Shown one piece after another: positions 1 through 5,778 of a stretch of DNA of 5,808 nt. This stretch comes from an uncultured beta proteobacterium (lineage in GTDB: Bacteria > Pseudomonadota > Gammaproteobacteria > Burkholderiales > Rhodocyclaceae): positions 1 to 5,808 of the forward strand of contig CAIZHL010000574.1 of the NCBI GenBank assembly GCA_903932755.1. Direction: 5' to 3'. The notes under the pieces were generated by a model that saw only the letters and a program-made list of their open reading frames with translations, was not told the origin of the DNA and made no database searches. Made by a program: the position numbers and the translations under genes. Each line of letters opens with the position of its first letter. The first letter of the stretch is position 1.

Positions 1-28
1 GCCGCCTTTGCATGAGAAAGGTCTGACA

Positions 29-412
29 ATGCAACGCACCATGCTCAAGTCCAAGCTCCACCGCGTCACCGTGACCCACGCCGAACTGCATTACGAGGGT
101 TCCTGCGCGATCGACGAAAACCTGCTGGATGCAGCCGACATCAAGGAATACCAGCAGATCGACATCTACAACGTGAATAACGGCGAACGCTTCAGCACTT
201 ACGCCATCCGCGCCGAACGCGGCACCGGCACGATTTCGGTCAATGGCGCCGCCGCCCGCAAGGCGGCCACCGGCGACCTGCTGATCATCGCCAGCTATGC
301 TGCGATGAACGAAATCGAGCTGCAGAACTTCGAGCCCGATCTGGTTTATGTCGATGCCAGGAATCGCTTCACGCACCACAGCAGGCAGATTCCGGCACAA
401 GCGGCAGCCTGA
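29..412 (+). CDS. panD: Aspartate 1-decarboxylase (PanD proenzyme)
   Basis: This 127-residue cytosolic enzyme converts L-aspartate to beta-alanine and CO2, supplying beta-alanine for pantothenate and coenzyme A synthesis. The family is made as a proenzyme that self-cleaves between Gly24 and Ser25, leaving a pyruvoyl cofactor on the new alpha chain. With the start at 29 ([13 protein letters not shown]) the conserved YEGSCAID segment puts Gly24-Ser25 at exactly those numbers. Other family features are visible: the early Lys/His-Arg segment ([12 protein letters not shown]), the Tyr-Ala-Ile-Arg strand near residue 57, the NGAAAR loop and the [10 protein letters not shown] segment. An AAAGG at 17-21 sits 7 bases before this ATG and favours it over a TTG at 8 in the same frame or the ATG at 41. 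Length is normal and the gene is intact. Any upstream operon partner lies outside the window. A strong terminator follows, so it appears to end its transcript. Confidence 0.97.
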   Translation: MQRTMLKSKLHRVTVTHAELHYEGSCAIDENLLDAADIKEYQQIDIYNVNNGERFSTYAIRAERGTGTISVNGAAARKAATGDLLIIASYAAMNEIELQNFEPDLVYVDARNRFTHHSRQIPAQAAA

Positions 413-420
413 TTCCGCGC

Positions 421-440
421 GCCGCGGCAGAAACCGCGGC
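421..440. repeat. Perfect 7-bp inverted repeat just after panD
   Basis: GCCGCGG at 421-427 pairs perfectly with CCGCGGC at 434-440 around a 6-base spacer. It begins 9 bases after the panD stop and ends 9 bases before the intrinsic terminator stem. No T-run follows, so it is not a terminator on its own. It may stabilise the panD mRNA 3' end or be a chance product of GC-rich sequence. Confidence 0.4.
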
Positions 441-448
441 AGATCCAG

Positions 449-473
449 GCCCACCTTCGCGGTGGGCTTTTTT
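449..473 (+). terminator. Intrinsic (Rho-independent) terminator of panD
   Basis: GCCCACC (449-455), a TTCGC loop (456-460) and GGTGGGC (461-467) form a perfect 7-bp GC-rich stem. Six T residues follow at 468-473. This is the textbook layout for an intrinsic terminator reading on the plus strand, 37 bases after the panD stop. It separates panD from the response-regulator operon. Confidence 0.9.
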
Positions 474-475
474 GA

Positions 476-498
476 GTCCGCGGTACCCTGCCGCGGAC
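476..498. repeat. 8-bp inverted repeat downstream of the terminator
   Basis: GTCCGCGG (476-483) and CCGCGGAC (491-498) are perfect reverse complements around a 7-base spacer. There is no T-run. It lies between the panD terminator and the candidate promoter of the next operon. It could be a regulator-binding palindrome or only a GC-rich hairpin; its function is unknown. Confidence 0.4.
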
Positions 499-546
499 GG
501 CACGTGCCCCCGCTTGGCGCGGTGGAAGCGCCACCTGCCGGCCGGT

Positions 547-575
547 TTGTCGCGGAACCCCGCGCGGTGTATTCT
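547..575 (+). promoter_or_regulatory. Candidate sigma70-type promoter of the response-regulator operon
   Basis: TTGTCG at 547-552 (4 of 6 to TTGACA) and TATTCT at 570-575 (4 of 6 to TATAAT) are separated by exactly 17 bases. Transcription would start near 582, about 34 bases before the response-regulator ATG. The position after a terminator and just before an operon supports it. The sequence match alone is moderate. Confidence 0.4.
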
Positions 576-615
576 CCCGCTTAGAAAAACAGCATGCCGA
601 TGCCGGAGGGGAGAC

Positions 616-987
616 ATGGCAACGAAGATCCTTATCGCCGACGATGAGCCGAACATCGTCATTTCACTCGAATTCCTGCTCAAGCGCGAAGGCTACGAGG
701 TGGTGGTCGCCCACGACGGCGCGCAGGCGCTGGAGCGCATCCGCAGCGAGCGGCCGGACATGGCGATCCTCGATGTCATGATGCCGCATCGCAACGGCTT
801 CGAAGTCTGTCAGGACCTGCGCCAGGATCCCGAGTTCAAGACGCTGCGGATCATGATGCTGACCGCCAAGGGCCGCGACACCGAAGTCTCGAAGGGCCTT
901 GCGCTGGGCGCCGACGTGTATATGACCAAGCCCTTCGCGACCCGTGACCTGATCGCCAAGGTCAAGGCCCTGATCGAGAGGGATTGA
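616..987 (+). CDS. Stand-alone response regulator receiver protein (CheY-like)
   Basis: This 123-residue protein is a single receiver domain with no DNA-binding or enzymatic output domain. It should be a cytosolic phosphotransfer partner that signals by protein contact. All expected residues are present: acidic pocket Asp9-Asp10-Glu11 (ADDEP), phospho-acceptor Asp53 in ILDVMMP, switch Thr83 in MLTAK, Tyr102, and Lys105 in the KPF motif. The start at 616 is chosen because GGAGG at 605-609 lies 6 bases upstream and the protein begins directly at the first receiver strand. A longer reading in the same frame from 472 adds only low-complexity sequence across the promoter region. The next gene starts 34 bases after the stop, so co-transcription is likely. 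No gene in the window encodes a kinase with a clear phospho-histidine, so its phosphodonor is probably encoded elsewhere. Confidence 0.93.
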   Translation: MATKILIADDEPNIVISLEFLLKREGYEVVVAHDGAQALERIRSERPDMAILDVMMPHRNGFEVCQDLRQDPEFKTLRIMMLTAKGRDTEVSKGLALGADVYMTKPFATRDLIAKVKALIERD

Positions 988-1021
988 ACGCCGGTCACGG
1001 GTCTGGAGAGCGGAGCGCAAC

Positions 1022-3181
1022 ATGAATTCCCGCATGAAGCTGGTCGCCGCCGTCGCTGTCGCCTGCACCTACCTGGCCGGCGTGCTTGCGGCCGCGGTTT
1101 TCATCATCGCCTCCGGCCTGGAAGGGCAGGAGCAGGCCGCGATGGATGCCGTGCTCGAGCGCCGCCTGGGCGCCGTGGTGATGGTCGCCCTGTTCGCCTG
1201 CGCCTTCCTCTTCCTGATCCTGCGCGCCGTGCACGAATTCCTCGTGCTGCCGCCGGCACGCGCCGCCGAAGAGGCGGGGGCGATGCTGGAAGAGCCGGCC
1301 AGCCGCCTCAGCATCCAGGGCAGCGGCGAACTGCAGTCATTGCTCGGCGCCGTCAATCGTCTGGCCGAACAGCATCAGGCGCGCGACGAAGAAATCGACG
1401 CGCGCATCCGCGCCGCCAATGCCGCCGCCGAAGCCGACCGCAACCGCTTCGCCGTGCTCATGTCGGAACTCGCGCAAGGCGTCATCGTCTGCAACATGGA
1501 CGGCCGCGTGCTGCTCTACAACCGGCGCGCGCGCGCCCTGTTCGCCGGCGGGGCGGGGCAGGGCATGGCGGCGCTGGGACTCGGCCGTTCGATCTACGGC
1601 ATCTTCGACCGCCACCTGATCGCCTACGCCTTGGAGAACTTCGATGCGCGGCGCAGCGCGCACCGCCACTTCGTCGCGGTGACCGAGTCCGGACGCCTGC
1701 TGCGCGTGCTGGTGGCGCCGATTCCGGAGGCGGGTGCAGCGGCTGCTGCCGGCGACGAGCCGCAAGCGGCCGGCGGCTACTCCGGCTACATGACCATGAT
1801 CGAGGACATGACCGAGACCTTCGACAGCGAATCCACGCGCGACCAGCTGCTGCAGGATCTGACCGAGACCAGCCGCGGGCCGGTGGGCAACCTGCGCGCC
1901 GCCGCGGAAACGCTCTACGACTACACCGACATGAGCGCCGAGGACCACCAGCGCTTCCTCACCGTGGTGCGCGATGAAGCCGCCGGGCTGGCGACGCGGG
2001 TCGAGGCCGCGGCGCGGACGTTCGCCGCGGTGCTCAAGTCGCGCTGGCCGCTGGAAGAAATGCTCGGCGCCGATCTCCTGACGGCCGCCCGCCGCCGCAT
2101 TACCGATCGTTGCGGCCTGCAGGTCAGCATCGAGGATGTGGACGCCGGGGTGTGGGTCAAGGTTGACGGCTTTTCCATGCTGCAGGCGATGACCTATTTC
2201 GCCGCGCGCCTGCGCGACGAATACAAGATCCGCGACATCAAGCTGCGCCTGAGCCGCGACGGTGCGATGGCGCATGTCGACCTGATCTGGTCCGGCGTCT
2301 TCATGAGCACCGAGACCGTGATGCAATGGGAACTCGACGCGCTGACAGTGGCCGGCGAGTCGTCGCCGCTGACGGTGCGCGACATCGTCGAGCGCAACGG
2401 CGGCGAGGTCTGGTTCCAGCGCGACCACGCCGCCTACCGGGCCTTCTTCCGCTTCCTGCTGCCCGCCATCAGCGCCCAGGATGCGGTGGTCACCGCGGCC
2501 GGCGTGGCGCTGGCCGACAGCCGACCCGAGTTCTACGACTTCGACCTGTTCAAGAGCGAAGAGACCGACCTGGCGCTGGACGACCGCGTCCTCGCGCAAC
2601 TCGCCTTCACCGTGTTCGATACCGAAACCACCGGCCTCGAACCTTCGGCGGGCGACGAGATCATCCAGATCGGCGCGGTGCGCATCGTCAACCGCCGTCT
2701 GCTGCGCCACGAAGCCTACGAACAGCTGATCGATCCGCAGCGCAGCCTGCCGCCGGCATCCGTCAAGATCCACGGCATCACCGCCGAGATGCTGGCCGGC
2801 CAGCCGCCGATCGCACAGGTGCTGCCGGTGTTCCGCGCCTTCGTCGCCGACACTGTGCTGGTCGCGCACAACGCCGCCTTCGACATGCGCTTTCTCGAAC
2901 TCAAGGAAGCCGCCACCGGCATCCGCTTCGACCGCCCGGTGCTGGACACCTTCCTGCTCTCCGCGGTGCTGTTCCCGAACCAGGAAACGCACCGCCTGGA
3001 AGCCATCGCCGAGCGCCTCGGCGTTTCCGTCATGGGCCGCCACACGGCGGTGGGCGATGCCATCGTCACCGCTGAAGTCTTCCTCAAGATGCTGCCGCTG
3101 CTGGCCGAGAAGGGCATCCGCACCCTGGGCCAGGCACGCGAAGCCAGCGAGAAAACCTACCATGCCCGCATCAGCTACTGA
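1022..3181 (+). CDS. Membrane PAS / degenerate kinase-like protein with C-terminal DEDDh (DnaQ-type) exonuclease domain
   Basis: This 719-residue protein is a multidomain fusion. Residues about 5-31 and 50-76 are hydrophobic and look like two TM helices around a short periplasmic loop. Residues about 74-125 resemble a HAMP linker running into a coiled coil. Residues about 140-268 look like a PAS sensor domain. Residues about 270-480 follow the outline of a histidine kinase, but the usual His box reads TETSRGPVGNL with Glu282 where His is expected. The N-box Asn also appears to be missing (VDGFSMLQAMTYFAAR), so kinase activity is doubtful. Residues about 526-695 are a complete DEDDh exonuclease: Asp533 and Glu535 (FDTETTG), Asp621 (HNAAFD), His674 and Asp679 (GRHTAVGDA). 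That domain should remove nucleotides 3'-5' from DNA or RNA; the true substrate is unknown. GGAG at 1012-1015 precedes the ATG by 6 bases. Automated annotation often names such proteins DNA polymerase III epsilon, but the TM and PAS parts argue against a replisome proofreading role. Confidence 0.88.
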   Translation: MNSRMKLVAAVAVACTYLAGVLAAAVFIIASGLEGQEQAAMDAVLERRLGAVVMVALFACAFLFLILRAVHEFLVLPPARAAEEAGAMLEEPASRLSIQGSGELQSLLGAVNRLAEQHQARDEEIDARIRAANAAAEADRNRFAVLMSELAQGVIVCNMDGRVLLYNRRARALFAGGAGQGMAALGLGRSIYGIFDRHLIAYALENFDARRSAHRHFVAVTESGRLLRVLVAPIPEAGAAAAAGDEPQAAGGYSGYMTMIEDMTETFDSESTRDQLLQDLTETSRGPVGNLRAAAETLYDYTDMSAEDHQRFLTVVRDEAAGLATRVEAAARTFAAVLKSRWPLEEMLGADLLTAARRRITDRCGLQVSIEDVDAGVWVKVDGFSMLQAMTYFAARLRDEYKIRDIKLRLSRDGAMAHVDLIWSGVFMSTETVMQWELDALTVAGESSPLTVRDIVERNGGEVWFQRDHAAYRAFFRFLLPAISAQDAVVTAAGVALADSRPEFYDFDLFKSEETDLALDDRVLAQLAFTVFDTETTGLEPSAGDEIIQIGAVRIVNRRLLRHEAYEQLIDPQRSLPPASVKIHGITAEMLAGQPPIAQVLPVFRAFVADTVLVAHNAAFDMRFLELKEAATGIRFDRPVLDTFLLSAVLFPNQETHRLEAIAERLGVSVMGRHTAVGDAIVTAEVFLKMLPLLAEKGIRTLGQAREASEKTYHARISY

Positions 3182-4625
3182 GGCCGGCCTCGCCGGCGCG
3201 GCGTCGGTCAACCTCAATACGACGCTGTGCAACCTGCCGCTGACGCCGCCCGTGGTGCTGGACCCGGCGACCTCGCTGCGCGACGCGCTGCGCGCCATCG
3301 ACTTGCGCGATGCCGAAGTGGCGGTGATCGTCGACGGCGCCAGTTCGGTGCCGCTGGGCATCGTCACCCTGCGCGATGCCATGCGCTGCATCGTGAACGA
3401 AGACTGCGACCTGGCCGGGCCGATCGCCGGCGTCATGACCGGCGGCCTGGCCAGCCTGTCGGCGGAAGCCACGGTGCATCAGGCCACCGTGCTGATGTTC
3501 CGCCGCGGCATGCGCCACCTGATCCTGACCGGGGCCGACGGGCAGCTGTTCAACGTCGTCTCGCAGGGCGATCTGTACGGCATGCAGGCGGCCGACTCGG
3601 CCAGCCTCGCCAACGCCATCCTGGCCACCCGCAGCATCGCCGAACTGGCGGCGCAGACCACGGCGGTGCGCCTCTTTGCCGCGCGCCGGTTGGCCGAAGG
3701 CAGCGGCGCCGAGGCCCTGTGCGAATGGATTTCTGCGCTCAACGACCTGATCGCCCTGCAGGCCATCGAACTGGTGGAAGGCGAATTCGACCTGCCCTAC
3801 GTGCCCTGGTGCTGGATCGTCTTCGGCTCCGAAGGCCGCCTGGAACAGACCCTGTTCACCGATCAGGACAATGGCATCGTGTTCGCGGCGTCGTCGAACG
3901 CCGAGGCGGAGGAACTGCGCCAGCGTTTCCTGCCCTTCGCTAGGGCCGTGAATCAGGCCCTCGACGCCTGCGGCTTTCCGCTGTGCAGCGGCCAGGTCAT
4001 GGCCGGCAACCCGGCCTGGTGCCTGTCGCTCGACGAATGGAAGCGGCAGTTCGGCAGCTGGATCGCGGTGCCGCAACCGGAAGCCCTGCTCAATGCCAGC
4101 ATCTTCTTCGACTTCCGCCCGCTCTACGGCCGCGAAGAACTGGTGGCCGATTTGCAGCACTGGCTGCTGGGCAAGGTCAAGGGAAATGCCCCCTTCTTCC
4201 GCGCCATGACCGCCAACGCGCTGGGCCAGGAGCCGCCGCTTTCCTGGTGGCGCGACTTCCGTCTCGGCGGCGGCGCCGAGTTCCCGCATACGCTCGACCT
4301 CAAGGGCCAGGGCATCCGCGTCTTCGTCGATGCCGTCAGGATACTGGCGCTGGCGCACGGCGTGGCGCACACCAACACCATCGAGCGCCTGCGCGGCGTG
4401 CGCCATGCCCTGGGCATGCCGGTGGAGGAGGCGGCCGCCATGGTTGCCGCCTTCTACCAGATCCAGCGGCTGCGCCTGCAGAACCAGGTCTCCGGCGAGT
4501 TCCCGGCGGCCGTCAACCGGCTCAATCCCGACCGCCTGCACCAACTCGACCGGCAGATCCTCAAGGAAGCCTTCCGCCAGGCGCAAACGCTGCAGCAGCG
4601 GCTGCGGCTGGACTATCTGAACTAG
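3162..4625 (+). CDS. CBS-pair and DUF294 putative nucleotidyltransferase protein
   Basis: This 487-residue protein is predicted to be cytosolic. Residues about 22-140 form two CBS repeats (VVLDPATSLRDAL...GIVTLRD and VMTGGLASLSAEATVHQA...VSQGDLYG), a module that commonly binds adenine nucleotides. Residues about 155-300 match the DUF294 nucleotidyltransferase-like domain, with Gly222-Ser223, Arg226-x-Glu-Gln-Thr and Thr233-Asp-Gln-Asp-Asn. The two Asp residues (234, 236) are the likely metal ligands, so catalysis is plausible, as in GlnD-type enzymes, but the target is unknown. Residues about 345-480 fit the helical DUF294 C-terminal domain. The ATG at 3162 is chosen because the protein begins properly there, while an in-frame start at 3057 only reads the previous gene out of frame. 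The 20-bp overlap with the upstream exonuclease gene implies translational coupling. No strong ribosome binding site is visible. Some related proteins carry an extra cyclic-nucleotide-binding domain that is absent here. Confidence 0.9.
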   Translation: MPASATEAGLAGAASVNLNTTLCNLPLTPPVVLDPATSLRDALRAIDLRDAEVAVIVDGASSVPLGIVTLRDAMRCIVNEDCDLAGPIAGVMTGGLASLSAEATVHQATVLMFRRGMRHLILTGADGQLFNVVSQGDLYGMQAADSASLANAILATRSIAELAAQTTAVRLFAARRLAEGSGAEALCEWISALNDLIALQAIELVEGEFDLPYVPWCWIVFGSEGRLEQTLFTDQDNGIVFAASSNAEAEELRQRFLPFARAVNQALDACGFPLCSGQVMAGNPAWCLSLDEWKRQFGSWIAVPQPEALLNASIFFDFRPLYGREELVADLQHWLLGKVKGNAPFFRAMTANALGQEPPLSWWRDFRLGGGAEFPHTLDLKGQGIRVFVDAVRILALAHGVAHTNTIERLRGVRHALGMPVEEAAAMVAAFYQIQRLRLQNQVSGEFPAAVNRLNPDRLHQLDRQILKEAFRQAQTLQQRLRLDYLN

Positions 4626-4626
4626 C

Positions 4627-4646
4627 CCGCCGCAATGCCGCGGCGG
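4627..4646. repeat. GC-rich hairpin directly after the DUF294 gene
   Basis: CCGCCGC (4627-4633) pairs perfectly with GCGGCGG (4640-4646) around a 6-base loop, starting 2 bases after the stop codon at 4623-4625. There is no T-run, so it is not a standard intrinsic terminator. It could protect the mRNA 3' end. Confidence 0.35.
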
Positions 4647-4663
4647 CGGCAGCAAAGCCCGTC

Positions 4664-4725
4664 CGCCGTATCGCCAGCGCCGACTTTTTATGCGGAGCCG
4701 AAAAGTCGGCGCCAGCGGCACGGCG
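4664..4725. repeat. Long imperfect palindrome: two inverted copies of a ~25-29 bp repeat
   Basis: The left arm 4664-4688 and right arm 4701-4725 are reverse complements at 21 of 25 positions, around a 12-base loop (4689-4700). The core is GCGCCGACTTTT on the left and AAAAGTCGGCGC on the right. The same repeat returns at 5779-5807, so this is a repeated element and not just a local hairpin. The paired head-to-head layout resembles REP/BIME-type intergenic repeats. It could also work as a transcript end for the operon, since the left arm ends in a short T-run. Element family not identified. Confidence 0.75.
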
Positions 4726-4779
4726 TCGCCTTGCGGAAATGCCGGATAAATTGTCTAATCCGGAGCAGTCCGCAACGCG

Positions 4780-4802
4780 GCATGCGCGCATGCGGAGTTT
4801 TT
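4780..4802 (+). terminator. Possible weak terminator: 14-bp palindrome followed by T-run
   Basis: GCATGCGCGCATGC at 4780-4793 is a perfect palindrome, and five Ts follow at 4798-4802 after GGAG. A hairpin from it would have a strained loop of about 4 bases and only 5 bp of stem, and the T-run is offset by 4 bases. It may weakly end read-through from the upstream operon, or be a protein-binding palindrome. Confidence 0.25.
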
Positions 4803-4952
4803 GGTACCGGTCACACTATTGAACTTTAGGCCCCACTAAATTGGGACGAGGCATTGGTGAATATGAAAATCATGAATTGCCGGGATTTTTATACAGTCTA
4901 TTTGATGGATTGTTTTCCATCATTTCGGCAGCAGACTTAACGGTCGGCCTGA

Positions 4953-5537
4953 TTGCCTGCTTTGACAGAATCTACCGACTCTCTCCTTGCTCAAGTGCGT
5001 GCCTTAGAAGCTGAGAACAAAGAGCTACGCGAAGAACTGGAGTATCTCAAGACACATCCCACAATCGCGGCCGGTTTACGCGGTGAGAGGCTCGTTCTTA
5101 ATCTACTTGGCGGTCGTTTGACTGAGTATGCAGCCTCGTATGATCTTGAGCTTTCAAATGGCACCCGCATTGAAATCAAGTACAGCCGATTATGCACTCC
5201 GGGGCTAAACGCGCCAGACACACATCGGTGGTCGTGGAGCAAGGTGCTTGGCTTCCGTGATAAAGGAAAGGACTATGCTTATCTGCTGCTGATTGGGGAA
5301 AAAGACAAACGGTACAAGGAACAGTACCTTGGTGATGCGCCGTATGTTTACTTTCTGATTCCTAGAGATCGAGTTCCCGAGATTGTCGTAAAGGGCAAGC
5401 TAGTCGGGTCGAATACGAATCTGACCACGAACTTCCGTACCGTCCGCTCAGTTCCTTCCAAAGTCATCATTGCGCACATGGTGCCTCCCGATCTAGTTCA
5501 TGCTCTGGAACACGCATCGACCTTGGATGCCTCCTAA
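4953..5537 (+). CDS. PD-(D/E)XK nuclease-like protein with N-terminal coiled coil
   Basis: This protein is up to 194 residues. Residues about 9-33 (LLAQVRALEAENKELREELE) have the heptad, charge-rich look of a coiled coil. Next comes a pattern typical of PD-(D/E)XK nucleases: Glu45 in GLRGERLV, Asp64 in SYDLEL, and Glu74-x-Lys76 in RIEIKYSR. Downstream, WSWSKVLG, YAYLLLIGEKD and YVYFLIPRDRV resemble the later strands of restriction-endonuclease-like folds. It probably cleaves nucleic acid, perhaps as a dimer held by the coiled coil; target and partner are unknown. A stop at 4950-4952 precedes the earliest start, a TTG at 4953, with another TTG at 4962. No in-frame ATG occurs until far downstream and no good ribosome site is visible, so the start is uncertain and the 5' end could be damaged. 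Codon use is more A/T-rich than upstream. No methyltransferase lies in the window. Confidence 0.6.
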   Translation: MPALTESTDSLLAQVRALEAENKELREELEYLKTHPTIAAGLRGERLVLNLLGGRLTEYAASYDLELSNGTRIEIKYSRLCTPGLNAPDTHRWSWSKVLGFRDKGKDYAYLLLIGEKDKRYKEQYLGDAPYVYFLIPRDRVPEIVVKGKLVGSNTNLTTNFRTVRSVPSKVIIAHMVPPDLVHALEHASTLDAS

Positions 5538-5566
5538 ACTATTTCCCCCCGAACAGAAAGGCCCGA

Positions 5567-5767
5567 ATGAAGAACGAAGTATTTGAACGCACTCTTTCTG
5601 AGTTAAGACCAATCTTTGGCGCTTGCGAAGAACTGAAAAGCGGAAACGGTTCTCGATTTAAGTCCGCCAAGAAGGGAAAAGTTACCGTCTACCACTCCGA
5701 TATTGAAAGTGGAAACCATGCCGAGATTGCATTTGAAATGAAGGATAAGGGGTCAGGTTCGAATTAA
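5567..5767 (+). CDS. Small unknown protein, possibly C-terminally truncated
   Basis: This 66-residue protein is not recognised. It is charged and soluble, with no membrane segment or signal peptide. An AAAGG at 5557-5561 lies 5 bases before the ATG, a good ribosome site. It starts 29 bases after the nuclease-like gene stops, in the same orientation and with similar lower-GC codon use, so the two are probably co-transcribed. The last residues (KGSGSN) are encoded by a segment, 5749 onward, that looks like the edge of a repeat element, and the stop lies within it. The natural C-terminus may therefore have been lost. It could be a partner or regulator of the nuclease-like protein, but only position supports this. 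It may also be a gene remnant. Confidence 0.5.
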   Translation: MKNEVFERTLSELRPIFGACEELKSGNGSRFKSAKKGKVTVYHSDIESGNHAEIAFEMKDKGSGSN

Positions 5768-5773
5768 TTTTCC
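5749..5773. repeat. Candidate edge of a dispersed repeat element (GGGGTCAGGTTCGAATTAA motif)
   Basis: The segment reads GGGGTCAGGTTCGAATTAA and then TTTTCC, overlapping the end of the small gene and ending 5 bases before the 29-bp repeat. From memory, GGGGTCAGG-type motifs recur beside palindromic repeats and Y1 (IS200/RAYT-like) transposase genes in Proteobacteria, but I cannot confirm that here. There is no second copy in this window. The assignment is an inference. Confidence 0.3.
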
Positions 5774-5778
5774 ATCGC

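Larger units (their letters stand above)
4626..4952. other. Non-coding, hairpin-rich junction between the GC-rich operon and the lower-GC gene pair
   Basis: These 327 bases hold no convincing gene. From left to right they contain a GC-rich hairpin just after the stop (4627-4646), a long imperfect hairpin made of two inverted repeat copies (4664-4725), a smaller hairpin (CCGGAT 4742-4747 with ATCCGG 4758-4763), a 14-bp palindrome followed by five Ts (4780-4802), and an AT-rich stretch from about 4810 to 4940. The base composition shifts visibly from GC-rich to AT-rich between about 4735 and 4810. A 25-codon reading from the ATG at 4863 to 4940 exists but has no support. I could not find a convincing promoter for the next gene. 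Confidence 0.7.

Noticed and set aside
8..28. Upstream TTG start adding seven residues to PanD
   Set aside because: The ATG at 29 has AAAGG at good spacing and places the Gly24-Ser25 cleavage site at the family's usual numbering.
472..615. N-terminal extension of the response regulator
   Set aside because: It crosses the hairpin and promoter region, is low-complexity, and the ATG at 616 has a strong ribosome site directly before the receiver fold.
3057..3161. Earlier in-frame start for the DUF294 protein
   Set aside because: The extra 35 residues are a frame-shifted reading of the exonuclease coding sequence, rich in Ser, Arg and Pro. The ATG at 3162 begins a normal protein.
1337..3472. Long open frame of 711 codons on the minus strand
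   Set aside because: It is antisense to the exonuclease gene and part of the DUF294 gene. Its translation is rich in His, Gln, Arg and Asp with no domain pattern, as expected from GC-rich codon bias of the real strand.
3171..4721. Open frame of 516 codons on the minus strand
   Set aside because: It is antisense to the DUF294 gene, whose CBS and nucleotidyltransferase motifs are clear. The reverse reading shows no recognisable domain.
4635..4829. 64-codon plus-strand frame across the hairpin region
   Set aside because: It runs through the palindromic repeats, and its composition reflects them. No ribosome site or domain was seen.
4863..4940. 25-codon reading (MKIMNCRDF...) upstream of the nuclease-like gene
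   Set aside because: It is too short, has no clear ribosome site and no recognisable features. A leader peptide role cannot be shown.
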